Source: Bacillota bacterium (GTDB lineage: Bacteria; Sysuimicrobiota; Sysuimicrobiia; Sysuimicrobiales; Segetimicrobiaceae). Taken from it: a stretch of DNA of 64,000 bases. Every line of letters starts with the position of its first letter. Within the stretch, counting starts at the first letter, position 1. Under the pieces are notes generated by a model. That model worked only from the letters and a program-made list of their open reading frames with translations, ran no database searches and was not told the DNA's origin. Positions 47,486 through 57,050 of the stretch are shown here, piece after piece. The translations under genes and the position numbers were made by a program. The stretch is from positions 62,001 to 126,000 of the forward strand of contig JAJPJL010000068.1 in NCBI GenBank assembly GCA_021324255.1, given 5' to 3'.

Positions 47486-48475
47486 GTGCCTGACCGTTCT
47501 GGCCGCGTCGTCTTGGATCGGTTCGACAGCGTCGCCCTGCGCGGTAACCCGCACGGCGACCCTGCCGTACGAACAATCCCTGTGTACCTGCCGCCAAGCT
47601 ACGATACATCCCGAGGCAGGTATCCGGTCATCTACTGGTGCCACGGATTCGCGCAGACGGCCCTTTGGGGAGTCAACGGCAGCCCGGGGATTCCCTCGCT
47701 CGCGATGTGCATGGATCGTGCGATCGCGGACGGCGCGCCCGAGGCGATCCTCGTGATGATCGACGCGTTCACCCGGTTCGGCGGGTCCTTGTACCTCAAC
47801 TCCTTCGCAAATGGGCGGTACGAAGACTACATCGTCGACGAGCTGATCCCCTACATCGACGGCACGTACCGCACACGGCCCGGACGGGAGCACCGGGCGA
47901 TCGACGGGAAGTCGAGCGGCGGTTTCGGCGCCCTGGCCCTGGCCATGCGCCATCCCGCGTGTTTCTGCGCCGTTGGTTCTCACAGCGGCGACATGCATTT
48001 CGAGGCCGCGTATCGGCCGCTCTTCTGGGAGTTTCTCAACCAGGTCCATCGGGCAGGGAGCGTGGATCGGTTCCTCGACAACTACCTCGCGCTTCCCAAG
48101 CGATACGATGGCGCATACATCGCGGCGCTTGCCATGTGTTTCTCGCCGAATCCGGATCGCCCGCCGTACTACTTCGACCTGCCCATGGACATCGTCACCG
48201 GAGAGTTACTCCCCGAGGTCTGGGCCCGGTGGACGGCGCTGGACCCGGTGACGATGGCGGAACCGTGTGCGGACGCCCTGCGGTCCATGCGCGTAATCTA
48301 TCTCGACTGCGGGAATCGCGACCAGTACTATCTGCATTTTGGAGCCCGCTTGCTCTCTCGCCGGCTCACGCATCTCGGGATCGCGCACGAATATCATGAA
48401 TATGACGACGATCATCTCTATGTCAACTACCGGTACCCCGAGTCACTCCGCCGCATCGCCGCAGCGATCGCCTGA
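47486..48475 (+). CDS. Alpha/beta-hydrolase esterase (Fes/XynZ-like)
   Basis: TIPVYLPPSYDTSRGRYPVIYWCHGF; RAIDGKSSGGFGALALAMRHPACFCAVGSHSGDMHFE. Confidence 0.85.
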   Translation: MPDRSGRVVLDRFDSVALRGNPHGDPAVRTIPVYLPPSYDTSRGRYPVIYWCHGFAQTALWGVNGSPGIPSLAMCMDRAIADGAPEAILVMIDAFTRFGGSLYLNSFANGRYEDYIVDELIPYIDGTYRTRPGREHRAIDGKSSGGFGALALAMRHPACFCAVGSHSGDMHFEAAYRPLFWEFLNQVHRAGSVDRFLDNYLALPKRYDGAYIAALAMCFSPNPDRPPYYFDLPMDIVTGELLPEVWARWTALDPVTMAEPCADALRSMRVIYLDCGNRDQYYLHFGARLLSRRLTHLGIAHEYHEYDDDHLYVNYRYPESLRRIAAAIA

Positions 48476-48478
48476 CGC

Positions 48479-49504
48479 GTGACCGCCTACGTTCTGCGCA
48501 GGATCTGCCTGTTCCCCGTTGTGGCGTTCGGCGTCACGATCTTGATTTTCACCCTGCTGCAGGCGCTGCCCCCCGCCGCCCGCGCCATGCTGTTCATTCA
48601 GAATCCGGAACAGGCCACGGCGATTGCCGCCATCATCCGCAAGTACGATCTCGACAAACCGATGTACGTTCAATACGGGCACTGGCTGCGCCAGGTCGTG
48701 CACGGCGATCTCGGATACTCGCAGTCCGCACGCATGCCGGTCGCCCAGGCGATTGCAACGTTCTTTCCGGCCACGCTGGAACTGACAGGCTATGCGTTTG
48801 GTCTCATCATTCTCGTCGGCATCACGCTTGGGACGGCTGCCGCCGTCCACCGCGACGGCGTGGTCGATCACGTCTCCCGAATCTTCTCGATCTGCGGGTA
48901 CTCGCTGCCGGTCTTCGTCTGGGGGTTGCTGCTGTTGCTGGTGTTCTACGGCAATCTGCAGTGGTTCCCGCCTGAGCGGCTGTCGCTCGCGGCGGGTCTG
49001 TACGTTCAATCGCGGGCGTTCCATGCGTATACGGGGCTGGTGACTGTCGATGCGGTGCTCAACGGCAGCTGGTGGGTGCTGTGGGACGCGGCTCGGCACC
49101 TGGTGCTGCCGGTGGTGACCCTGACGTATTTCCTCGCGGCCACCTTGGTCCGGATTACCCGATCCGCGGTCCTCGACTCGCTGAGTCAGGAGTACATCCG
49201 TACGGCACGCGGCAAGGGACTCGCCGAATCAGCGGTGATCGCGCGGCACGCCCGTCGGAACGCGCTCATCCCCGTCATCACGTTGAGCAGTTCCATTCTG
49301 ATCGGATTGTTGGGCGGCGTGGTGATCACGGAGACGATCTTCAATTATCCCGGGATCGGGCGGTGGGGCGCCACCGCCGCCCTGGAGCTCGATGTCCCCG
49401 CGGTCGCGGGGTTTGCGCTGCTCGTCGCCGGCGTCACGGTGCTGGTCAACCTCGCCGCGGACGTGCTCTACGGATACGTCGATCCCAGAGTTCGGCTGCG
49501 ATGA
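48479..49504 (+). CDS. ABC transporter permease, DppB/OppB type
   Basis: MTAYVLRRICLFPVVAFGVTILIFTLLQALPP; YIRTARGKGLAESAVIARHARRNALIPVITLSSSILIGLLGGVVITETIF. Confidence 0.95.
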   Translation: MTAYVLRRICLFPVVAFGVTILIFTLLQALPPAARAMLFIQNPEQATAIAAIIRKYDLDKPMYVQYGHWLRQVVHGDLGYSQSARMPVAQAIATFFPATLELTGYAFGLIILVGITLGTAAAVHRDGVVDHVSRIFSICGYSLPVFVWGLLLLLVFYGNLQWFPPERLSLAAGLYVQSRAFHAYTGLVTVDAVLNGSWWVLWDAARHLVLPVVTLTYFLAATLVRITRSAVLDSLSQEYIRTARGKGLAESAVIARHARRNALIPVITLSSSILIGLLGGVVITETIFNYPGIGRWGATAALELDVPAVAGFALLVAGVTVLVNLAADVLYGYVDPRVRLR

Positions 49505-49517
49505 CGGGGGCTCCGTC

Positions 49518-50492
49518 ATGACGCTCGATGCGCTCGCCCACCGGCTTGGCGCGCGCCCGGACGCCACCGCGACCGCCGCGGCGATCGTCCTCGCCGCCTA
49601 CCTGCTCCAGAAGTCGCCTGCCGTGCGCGGCTTGCCGGCCCTTGCACGCGCCGCCGTGTGGACCGTGGCGTGGTTTGCACTCGTCGCGGCGGCGGCTCCG
49701 ATCGTCGCCCCGCCGCCGGCGTTCCGCGATCCCTACCAGATCCCAACGAGCAGCTTCGCGATCGAGCCTCAGCCGCCCGATGCCGCGCATCCGCTCGGCA
49801 CCACCGAAAACCAATTCGACTTGTACTACGGGATCGTATGGGGCGCGCGCAGCGCCTTCAAAGTGACGCTCAGCATCGTGGGGGTCTCGCTGGCCCTGGG
49901 GCTGGTCTTGGGCACCGTCGCCGGCTATTACGGCGGAGCCATCGACGAGGTCGTGATGCGCGTGACCGACGTGTTCCTGGCGTTTCCCAGTCTCATCCTG
50001 GCCGTCGTGATCGTCGCCGTCCTGGGGAAGGGCATCGACAAGGTCATTCTGGCAATAAGTGCCGTGAACTGGCCGATCTATGCGCGCTTGGTGCGTGGCG
50101 AGGTCCTGTCGCTGACCGGCCGCGAGTTCGTGACGGCGTCGCGAGCGCTCGGCGGCAGCGACATTCGGATCATGCTGCGGCACGTCGTTCCGAACGCCAT
50201 GTTCCCGTTTCTCGTGTACGGTTCCCTCGACATGGGGAACATCGTCATCGTATCGGCTGCGTTGAGCTTCCTCGGTCTCGGGACGGAAATCGGCTACGCC
50301 GATTGGGGGCAGCTGATTGCCCTGTCCCGAAAGTGGATTTTAGGCGCGCCCGGCCATGCGTTCGTGTACTGGTACACGGTTGTCTTCCCGGCCGTCGCGA
50401 TCACGGGCTTCGTCCTGGGATGGAACATCCTCGGAGACGCCATCCGGGACCGCGCGGATCCTCGCTTGAGGACCCGGGGCGGCTTGCCCTAG
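49518..50492 (+). CDS. ABC transporter permease, DppC/OppC type
   Basis: AHPLGTTENQFDLYYGIVWGARSAFKVTLSIVGVSLALGLVLGTVAGYYGG; ALSFLGLGTEIGYADWGQLIALSR. Confidence 0.9.
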   Translation: MTLDALAHRLGARPDATATAAAIVLAAYLLQKSPAVRGLPALARAAVWTVAWFALVAAAAPIVAPPPAFRDPYQIPTSSFAIEPQPPDAAHPLGTTENQFDLYYGIVWGARSAFKVTLSIVGVSLALGLVLGTVAGYYGGAIDEVVMRVTDVFLAFPSLILAVVIVAVLGKGIDKVILAISAVNWPIYARLVRGEVLSLTGREFVTASRALGGSDIRIMLRHVVPNAMFPFLVYGSLDMGNIVIVSAALSFLGLGTEIGYADWGQLIALSRKWILGAPGHAFVYWYTVVFPAVAITGFVLGWNILGDAIRDRADPRLRTRGGLP

Positions 50493-50503
50493 CGGGGCGG
50501 CCC

Positions 50504-51391
50504 CTACGCCTGCGCCGGCTTCCCCTCGGTCGCGCCGGCCGTCGGTGCGACCGGCTGTCCGCGGGCGGCCGTCCCGAGTGCCTTGCTCAGGTCCACCTTT
50601 TGGAACGCTCGGGCGAACGCCGCGATGAACCGCGTCTGGCGCTCCATAATCGCTTCACCGCGCCGCCGCAGCCCGTCGAGCTCGTGCGGGGCGATCTCTG
50701 GTCCGCTCTCCACATCGATATCCCAGGCGTCCATCGGCACCGTGACCTCGGCGCCGGCAAACGCAAACGTGCTAAAGCCCAGCGGCGTGATGTCCTCGCC
50801 GAGCGGCCGGGTGACCCGGGGTGAGGAGCCCCATTCCCCCTTGTACACGCCGGGCCGGAGGTCGGCGATTTGTACGCCGTCCACGGCCACCGCGACGGCC
50901 AGTTCCGCCAGCGCGACCCACGACGTAAAGTTGCCCTCGGCGTACTGGTCCGGCAGCAGGGCGCGTTCGATGTGCCCCCACTCGACGATGGCCGCCAGCA
51001 CGCCGAACTCGCGGGCGGTCCGGCCCGCGCGGAGCAGCGGCTCGTGGTTGCCCCCGTGGCCGTTCAGGAAGATGACCCGTCGGATGCCGTTGGCGCGCAG
51101 GCTGCGGCAGATATCCGTGTAGACGGCCTCGATGACATCGGCGCGGATCGTGATCGAGCCGGGGTAGGCCTTCATCTTGTCGTTTTCGCCGTATGCCTGC
51201 AGCGGCAGGACGACGAGGCCGGTCTCCGCGCCGACGCGGTCGGCCAGCGCTTCGACCGACCTCGCGTCGATGCCGATCGGCGTCGGCCCGTGGGCATGGA
51301 GCGTGCCGACCGGCACGATGACGGTGTCGCACCGACGGAGCGCTTCCTCCGCTTCCATCCAGGACATGTCCTGCAGGCGGTACTTGTGCAC
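50504..51391 (-). CDS. Creatininase family protein (variant metal motif)
   Basis: GTLHAHGPTPIGIDARSVEALADRVG; VIFLNGHGGNHEPLLRAGRTAREF; GTG start with AGGAGG. Confidence 0.85.
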   Translation of the reverse strand: MHKYRLQDMSWMEAEEALRRCDTVIVPVGTLHAHGPTPIGIDARSVEALADRVGAETGLVVLPLQAYGENDKMKAYPGSITIRADVIEAVYTDICRSLRANGIRRVIFLNGHGGNHEPLLRAGRTAREFGVLAAIVEWGHIERALLPDQYAEGNFTSWVALAELAVAVAVDGVQIADLRPGVYKGEWGSSPRVTRPLGEDITPLGFSTFAFAGAEVTVPMDAWDIDVESGPEIAPHELDGLRRRGEAIMERQTRFIAAFARAFQKVDLSKALGTAARGQPVAPTAGATEGKPAQA

Positions 51392-51473
51392 GGTGCACCT
51401 CCTCGGCGCGTGCCGGGAGCCGGCCCCGACGCCACGGCCCGCGCCGGGCGCGGGTCCGCCCCCGGGCGCCGGC

Positions 51474-53084
51474 TCACCGCAGGGAGACGGTCTCCATGTA
51501 TTCGTTGGCCGTCGGCTGCAGCACGAGCCCGGAGACGTTCCTGCGCATCAGCACCGGGACACGGGCGTACGCGATGTAGATATCGCGGACATCCTGGTCG
51601 ATCATCCGCGCGGCCTGCGCGTACATGACGGCGCGCTGCGCTTGGCTCGTGGTGGCGCGCGCGCGGTTGATGAGCGCGAAGAGGTCGGGCTTGTTGTACG
51701 AGAAGTTCGCGCTGTTGGCGTCGTACTTCGCGAAATTGTAGGCCCAGAAGTCGTCAGGGTCGCCGTAGTCCCCCGTGCCGCCGATCATGAAGATCTGAAA
51801 CTTGTTCGTCGCGCGGTCGTTCAGGTACGACGCCCAGTCCTCCGTCATCAGGTGCGCGCGAATGCCGACCTTGGAGAGATCGCTCGCAATCGCGGTTGCG
51901 ATGACCTTCCCATTGGGAAAGTACGTGCGGCTGATGGGCATGTACCAAAACTCGAGCGAGAAGCCGTTGGGATATCCGGCCTCGGTCAGGAGCCGGCGTG
52001 CCCGGTCGGGATCGTACGGCGTGGGCCGGATGTCGGCGCGTCCCCACATGACCGGGGGAAGGAGCTGATCGGCCACCTGTCCGTAGCCGCCGTACAGCGC
52101 CTGCACGATGGACGGGCGGTCGATCGCGAGGGCGATCGCCTCGCGGATCCGGCGGTCCTGGAGCAGTGGGAGGTTCATGTTGAAGCGGAGCCATCCGCTG
52201 TTGAACGCGGGGCGCAGGGCCACCTTCAGGGCGGGATCCGCGAGCGCGGTCTTGACATCGTCGGGATTGGGCAGCTCCATCAACTGGATCTCGCCGGCCT
52301 TGAGGGCGAGGAAGCGCGCCGAGTTGTCCTTGATCACGCGAAAGACGACCCGCTGGACGCGCGGCAGTCCGCGACGGTAATATGACGGGTTCGCCGCCAG
52401 CGTGATGTGATCGTCGCGCACCCATTCCACGAACCGGAACGCGCCGGTGCCGACAGGGTGCTGCGCGACCCCGCTCGCGCCCACCTGCTTCACCGACTGC
52501 GGGCTTGCAAACCCGAACGAGATCGCCGACAGCGCCGACAGCAACGGCGCGTTCGGCGCCTTGAGGACGATTTGGATCGTGTGCGCATCGACGACGCGGC
52601 TCGTCTGGTACGTGTCGGCCACGAAGTCGTCCCATGCTTCGAACGTGCCGCCCTTCGGCCGGTAGGGGTTGTGCGGATCGGCCCACCGGTCGATGTTGAA
52701 CTTGACGGCCTCCGCGGTGAATGGCGTCCCGTCCTGAAACGTCACGCCCCGGCGCAACTTGAACGTCCAGACGAGCCCGTTGGGCGAGGTCGACCAGCCG
52801 GTCGCGAGATCCGGCTCGATCTCGACCTTGCCGGGTTGCGCGCGGGTGAGCGTGTTGTAGAGCTGCGTGGAGACCATCGTGGTCTGCGTGTCCGTCGACA
52901 GCGGCACGTCGAGCGTAAACACGTCCCCGGATCGGCCCCACACGAGCGTGGCAGGCCCGGCGGCCCACCCCGGCACCGACGCGGGCAGCGCCAGGATCGC
53001 CGCGAGCGCTGCCGCGGCGGCGGTGGCGGCCGCTCGCTTCCGTTGTGGCACGTGACCCGCAGTGAACCCTGCGCGACCGATCAT
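51474..53084 (-). CDS. ABC transporter substrate-binding protein, family 5 (canonical order)
   Basis: GLVWTFKLRRGVTFQDGTPFTAEAVKFNIDRW; PYDPDRARRLLTEAGYPNGFSLEFWYMP; SYNKPDLFALINRARATTSQAQRAVMYAQAARMI. Confidence 0.95.
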   Translation of the reverse strand: MIGRAGFTAGHVPQRKRAAATAAAAALAAILALPASVPGWAAGPATLVWGRSGDVFTLDVPLSTDTQTTMVSTQLYNTLTRAQPGKVEIEPDLATGWSTSPNGLVWTFKLRRGVTFQDGTPFTAEAVKFNIDRWADPHNPYRPKGGTFEAWDDFVADTYQTSRVVDAHTIQIVLKAPNAPLLSALSAISFGFASPQSVKQVGASGVAQHPVGTGAFRFVEWVRDDHITLAANPSYYRRGLPRVQRVVFRVIKDNSARFLALKAGEIQLMELPNPDDVKTALADPALKVALRPAFNSGWLRFNMNLPLLQDRRIREAIALAIDRPSIVQALYGGYGQVADQLLPPVMWGRADIRPTPYDPDRARRLLTEAGYPNGFSLEFWYMPISRTYFPNGKVIATAIASDLSKVGIRAHLMTEDWASYLNDRATNKFQIFMIGGTGDYGDPDDFWAYNFAKYDANSANFSYNKPDLFALINRARATTSQAQRAVMYAQAARMIDQDVRDIYIAYARVPVLMRRNVSGLVLQPTANEYMETVSLR

Positions 53085-53346
53085 CACGGTTCCTCCCCCA
53101 CGATGCGAGTCCGGAGTCCGGCCGCGGCTGGTTCGGCGATCGGAGCCCCCGCGTGGATGTTCTCCCCGCCCGAGGCTTACCCCTGGGGCGCGCGGCTGCT
53201 CATCCAAACAACCGCGGCCTCCCGAGGGTGCGCTTCGCCGGGGGCGGCGGCCGGCCTGCGGCGGCATCTTGCCGCTAGGCAGCGTGGCATCGTATCATCG
53301 GCTTGGCGCGGGTGACGGCGTCCTGGCCGCGCGCGGGGGGACGAGG

Positions 53347-54192
53347 GTGCGAGGGGGCATCGCGGTCGTGGTCGCGCTGTGCGCGCTGGCATGGCCATGG
53401 GGGAGTGGGGCCGGGTGGGCCGCGCCCCCGATATCCGCGGTGCTCGTCACCCCCGTGGCGCCGGAAGCTCCGGTCCCGGTCGTCACGCCTCCGCCGCTCC
53501 GCGCTCCCGACCCGGCCGTCTTCGAGTTGATCACGATGACGCGCGACGCGGGTGGCGCCCATTCCGTTTCGGCCGGGACGGCGTTTTTCATCGATGCCAA
53601 CGGGACCGCGCTGACGAACAGCCACGTTGTCTACGCGGCGTTCACCGAGCCCGCGCGCTACCGGCTGCTCGCGATCATCGGCGCCGAGTTCTACAGCGCG
53701 TCCATCGTTTGCGCCAGCGTGCTCGCGGAGGCGTCGGTCAATCGCCTGGCCCCGGCGCCCCTCGGGCGGGATATCGCGGAGATCCGCGTCATGCCTTCGG
53801 CGTTCGAGTTCGTCCGCATCCGGGACCCTCGCGCGGGCGTGACCTACGTGGCGCACCGGGGCCCGGTGCCGCGTTTCGCCGCGCTCCCGTTGGGGCATGC
53901 GCCGGCGGTCGGCGAGGTTGTGCGGATCGTCGGTTACGGCGAGAGCGAAACGCCCGAGGTCGCCGACGTGCAGTGGACGACGACGGGGATGGTCAGCGAC
54001 ATCTCCACGGCGCAGGACGGCACGCCCGTGTTCGGCGTGGAGTCGCAGCACCGCCCGCGGCCGGGCAACAGCGGGTCGCCGGTGCTCGATGACCAGGGAT
54101 ACGTCATCGGGATGTACACGTGGAACGTGGCCGAGAGCGCCACAGCCGGGCTCGCGATCGCGGGCCCGGCGCTGGCCCGCGCCTGCCCCTAG
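53347..54192 (+). CDS. Exported trypsin-like serine protease
   Basis: GTG start, signal peptide; SAGTAFFIDANGTALTNSHVV (His), RDIAEIRV (Asp), HRPRPGNSGSPVLDDQGYVIGM (Ser). Confidence 0.8.
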   Translation: MRGGIAVVVALCALAWPWGSGAGWAAPPISAVLVTPVAPEAPVPVVTPPPLRAPDPAVFELITMTRDAGGAHSVSAGTAFFIDANGTALTNSHVVYAAFTEPARYRLLAIIGAEFYSASIVCASVLAEASVNRLAPAPLGRDIAEIRVMPSAFEFVRIRDPRAGVTYVAHRGPVPRFAALPLGHAPAVGEVVRIVGYGESETPEVADVQWTTTGMVSDISTAQDGTPVFGVESQHRPRPGNSGSPVLDDQGYVIGMYTWNVAESATAGLAIAGPALARACP

Positions 54193-54200
54193 ACACGCGG

Positions 54201-55319
54201 TTATTGGACCCGCGCTCTCGCGGCCACCGCCCAGACGTGCTCTACGCGGCCGTTGCGGGCGAGCACGAGCCGCTCGGCGAGGTTCACGGTTGGGCAGACG
54301 TGCGCCGGGAGCACGTGCACGAGATCGCCGACCCGCAGCCGCCGGGCATCGGCGGTGAGCTGCACCCGACCGTGCTCTTCCCAGAGCCGATCGATCTGAC
54401 AGTCCGGGTAGTCGCGTAGCATGCCGTGGCTGGGGCCGCGGCTGCTGAATGGTCCCGTTTCCGCGGTGAGCACTTTGCTCCCCGCGTCCACAACGGCCAC
54501 GTCCGGCGCCGGCCGGCTGATGACCCGGGTGAGCACCGTCAGGGCGCACTCCTCCGGCCGCGCCACGCCCCAGTGCAGCTGCGTCGCGTCGTTGAACACG
54601 TAGGTCCCCGGCCGGATCTCGGTAATCCCGCGCACGCGCGCGGCGGCGCGACCCGTGGGCGTGGAGCCGACGCTCACGTCGTCGACCCGGATGCCGGCGC
54701 CGCGCAGGCGGTCCGCGGCTGCGACCATGATCTCGCCTTCCTCCCGGCCCGCCGCGTCGGGGTCCGGACGGTATCCGCGATAGGTAAAGATGCCGGCGAC
54801 GCGCAGACCGGGGAGCCGCCCCACGCCGCGGGCGAGCGCGAGGAGCGGTTCGCCCGGCGCCACGCCGCAGCGACCCAGGCCGGTGTCGACCTCGAGCATG
54901 ACGTCCACGGTGCACCCGGCCCCGGCCGCGGCGCGGGCGAGGGGTTCCGCGACCTCGAGGCTGTCGACGCCCACGCGGAGCCGGATCTCGCGCGCGAGCC
55001 GCAGCAACCGGGCAAGCTTTGGCCCTCCGACGATCTCGTAGGCGAGAAAGATGTCGGTGATTCCGGCCTGCGCCATCAGCTCCGCCTCGCCCAGCTTGGC
55101 CAGCGACAGTCCGACGGCGCCCGCGGCCATCTGGCGGGCCGCGATCTCGACGCACTTATGGGTCTTGCCGTGCGGGCGCAGCTTGACGCCGGCGCCCCGC
55201 GCGTACTCCGCCCAGCCGGCGATATTGCGTTCGAGGCGGTCCAGATCCACCACGAGCGACGGCGTGTCCAGCGTACCCACCGCCTGGGACGGCTTGATCG
55301 CGGCCGTATCAACGGTCAT
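54201..55319 (-). CDS. Alanine racemase-fold PLP protein (D-threonine aldolase/DSD1-like)
   Basis: LDTPSLVVDLDRLERNIAGWAEYARGAGVKLRPHGKTHKCVEIAARQMAAGAVGLSLAKLGEAELM. Confidence 0.85.
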   Translation of the reverse strand: MTVDTAAIKPSQAVGTLDTPSLVVDLDRLERNIAGWAEYARGAGVKLRPHGKTHKCVEIAARQMAAGAVGLSLAKLGEAELMAQAGITDIFLAYEIVGGPKLARLLRLAREIRLRVGVDSLEVAEPLARAAAGAGCTVDVMLEVDTGLGRCGVAPGEPLLALARGVGRLPGLRVAGIFTYRGYRPDPDAAGREEGEIMVAAADRLRGAGIRVDDVSVGSTPTGRAAARVRGITEIRPGTYVFNDATQLHWGVARPEECALTVLTRVISRPAPDVAVVDAGSKVLTAETGPFSSRGPSHGMLRDYPDCQIDRLWEEHGRVQLTADARRLRVGDLVHVLPAHVCPTVNLAERLVLARNGRVEHVWAVAARARVQ

Positions 55320-55439
55320 GCATCACCTCGCTGTCGGGCGGCGGCGCGGAAACGGCAGCCGGTCCCGCATGGGGTTGTCACAGGACCCTCCCGTGGCGTG
55401 ATCCGCCGAGCCGTCCGGGCACGGAACCCCCGGCGGCCG

Positions 55440-56768
55440 CTAGATCGCGGACGGCTGCGCCCGCATGTGGTTCAGGTGCTGCTTGACGATGGGCTCCAAC
55501 TCTTCCCACTCGATGCTAGTCTGCCGCCCGGCGTCGAACTCCCGCAGCATCCAGTCATGGATCTCCTGCAGCCCGGGATCGTCTTTGGCCGGCTCGATGC
55601 CGAGGTGCTGTTTGATCAGGAAGATCAACCCGGCGATCCCGGAATCCTTGGTGAGCGACACCTCCAGCGGCCGCCCCAGGAGGGTCGGCACGTCGAACGG
55701 CGCGTACATCCACCAGAACTTGTTCAAGCCGTCCGCGTGGATGCCCGCGCGGGTGCGATGGGCGTCGCGGCCGTACAGCGGATACTTGGGCGGCAGGGGT
55801 TCGCCCATCTCCGCGTACAGCGCGGCGAGGGCGTTGAGCGCGGTGAAATCCGGCCGCGCGCCGGGGAAGTATCCCATGCCGATCAGGTGGACCAGCACCT
55901 GCTCCAAGGGCGCGTTGCCGGTGCGCTCTCCCTTGCCGAGGCACGTGCCGTTGATGACGCTGCACCCCTCGCGCACCGCGCTCAGGCAGTTCGCGACGAC
56001 CAGCCCGGTGTCGTTGTGGGGATGAAACTCGAGATCGTCGGGGCGCAGCCCGAGGCGCCGCAACTCCCGGAAGATCATGGGTACGCTGCGCGGGAGGGCG
56101 ACGTCCTCGTACGGGAGTCCGAGCCCCATCGTGTCGCACACGCGAAACTTCGGCCGCTGCGCGCCTCCGTACGGGGCGGCGGTCTCCAGCACGGTTTCGA
56201 TGAAGGCGAGCATGAACGCCATCGGCGCGCGCGTGGCGTCCTCCAGATGGAGCCGCGGCCGGATCCCGGCATCGAGCGTGATCTTGACCGCATCGAGATA
56301 CGTCCGCGCCGCCTGGACGCGGCCCCCGGGCTTGAACTTGTGGAACGTATGATAATCCGAGGCGGATGCGAGCATCCCCGTCTCGCGCACGCCGAGCGTC
56401 TTGATCAGCTCCACGTCCTTGGCGGTGGCGCGGATCCACGTGGTCGGTTCGATCGAGGCGCCCGCCCGGTAGCGGTCCAAGGCGCCCTGCAGCGCCGCGC
56501 GGTCGGACGCACGGTACACGAAGAACTCCGCCTGGCGGATCGCGCCGGACGTCCCGGTGAACCGGCAGAGCAGGTCGTAGATCTTCAGCCCCTGCTCGGC
56601 GCTGAGAGGCAGCCCCCCCTGCTGTCCGTCACGATGCGTCGTTTCCGTCGTCCACGCCTCGGGCGGCAGGGTGTCCGGGCGCCGGGTCCACGCGAAGCGC
56701 GGGAAGTCATCCCGCGGAAAGCTTTCGAGGCAATAATCCGGGGCGCTTGGATCGCTGATCTTCGCCAC
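55440..56768 (-). CDS. HMGL-like/2-isopropylmalate synthase-like acyltransferase or lyase
   Basis: AWTTETTHRDGQQGGLPLSAEQGLKIYDLLCRF; LEFHPHNDTGLVVANCLSAVREGCSVINGTCLGKGERTGNAPLEQVLVHLIGMG. Confidence 0.8.
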   Translation of the reverse strand: MAKISDPSAPDYCLESFPRDDFPRFAWTRRPDTLPPEAWTTETTHRDGQQGGLPLSAEQGLKIYDLLCRFTGTSGAIRQAEFFVYRASDRAALQGALDRYRAGASIEPTTWIRATAKDVELIKTLGVRETGMLASASDYHTFHKFKPGGRVQAARTYLDAVKITLDAGIRPRLHLEDATRAPMAFMLAFIETVLETAAPYGGAQRPKFRVCDTMGLGLPYEDVALPRSVPMIFRELRRLGLRPDDLEFHPHNDTGLVVANCLSAVREGCSVINGTCLGKGERTGNAPLEQVLVHLIGMGYFPGARPDFTALNALAALYAEMGEPLPPKYPLYGRDAHRTRAGIHADGLNKFWWMYAPFDVPTLLGRPLEVSLTKDSGIAGLIFLIKQHLGIEPAKDDPGLQEIHDWMLREFDAGRQTSIEWEELEPIVKQHLNHMRAQPSAI

Positions 56769-57050
56769 GACACCCTCCTACGCGGCCGGGTCTCGCTTCG
56801 AGTATACTGCCGCGTCTCCGGAGCCGCCAGGCCCCGGGGCTGGAGCCCGACGCGCGTGCGGTCGAGCACGGCTCTCCGACTCCTACGGCTTCGGCACGAT
56901 CACCTGCTCGGTGGTGTAAAAGCCCTCATCTACGCTGCACTCGAGGGACGCGATCCGCCCGTCGGCCGCGTCAAGACGCTTGTCGCTGTGCTCGGAGGTA
57001 CTTTCGAGATGCGCGATCCCGGCCCGGGGTGTGGAGCCCCGCCGGCGTGA

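Noticed and set aside
45680-48049. 789-aa minus-strand ORF
   Set aside because: Antisense to the SBP and esterase genes; no recognisable motif.
56883-57050. Minus-strand frame ending ...RIASLECSVDEGFYTTEQVIVPKP between the HMGL-like and MFS genes
   Set aside because: Short, with no clear start or RBS and no recognised family; could be a remnant but I cannot support a CDS.
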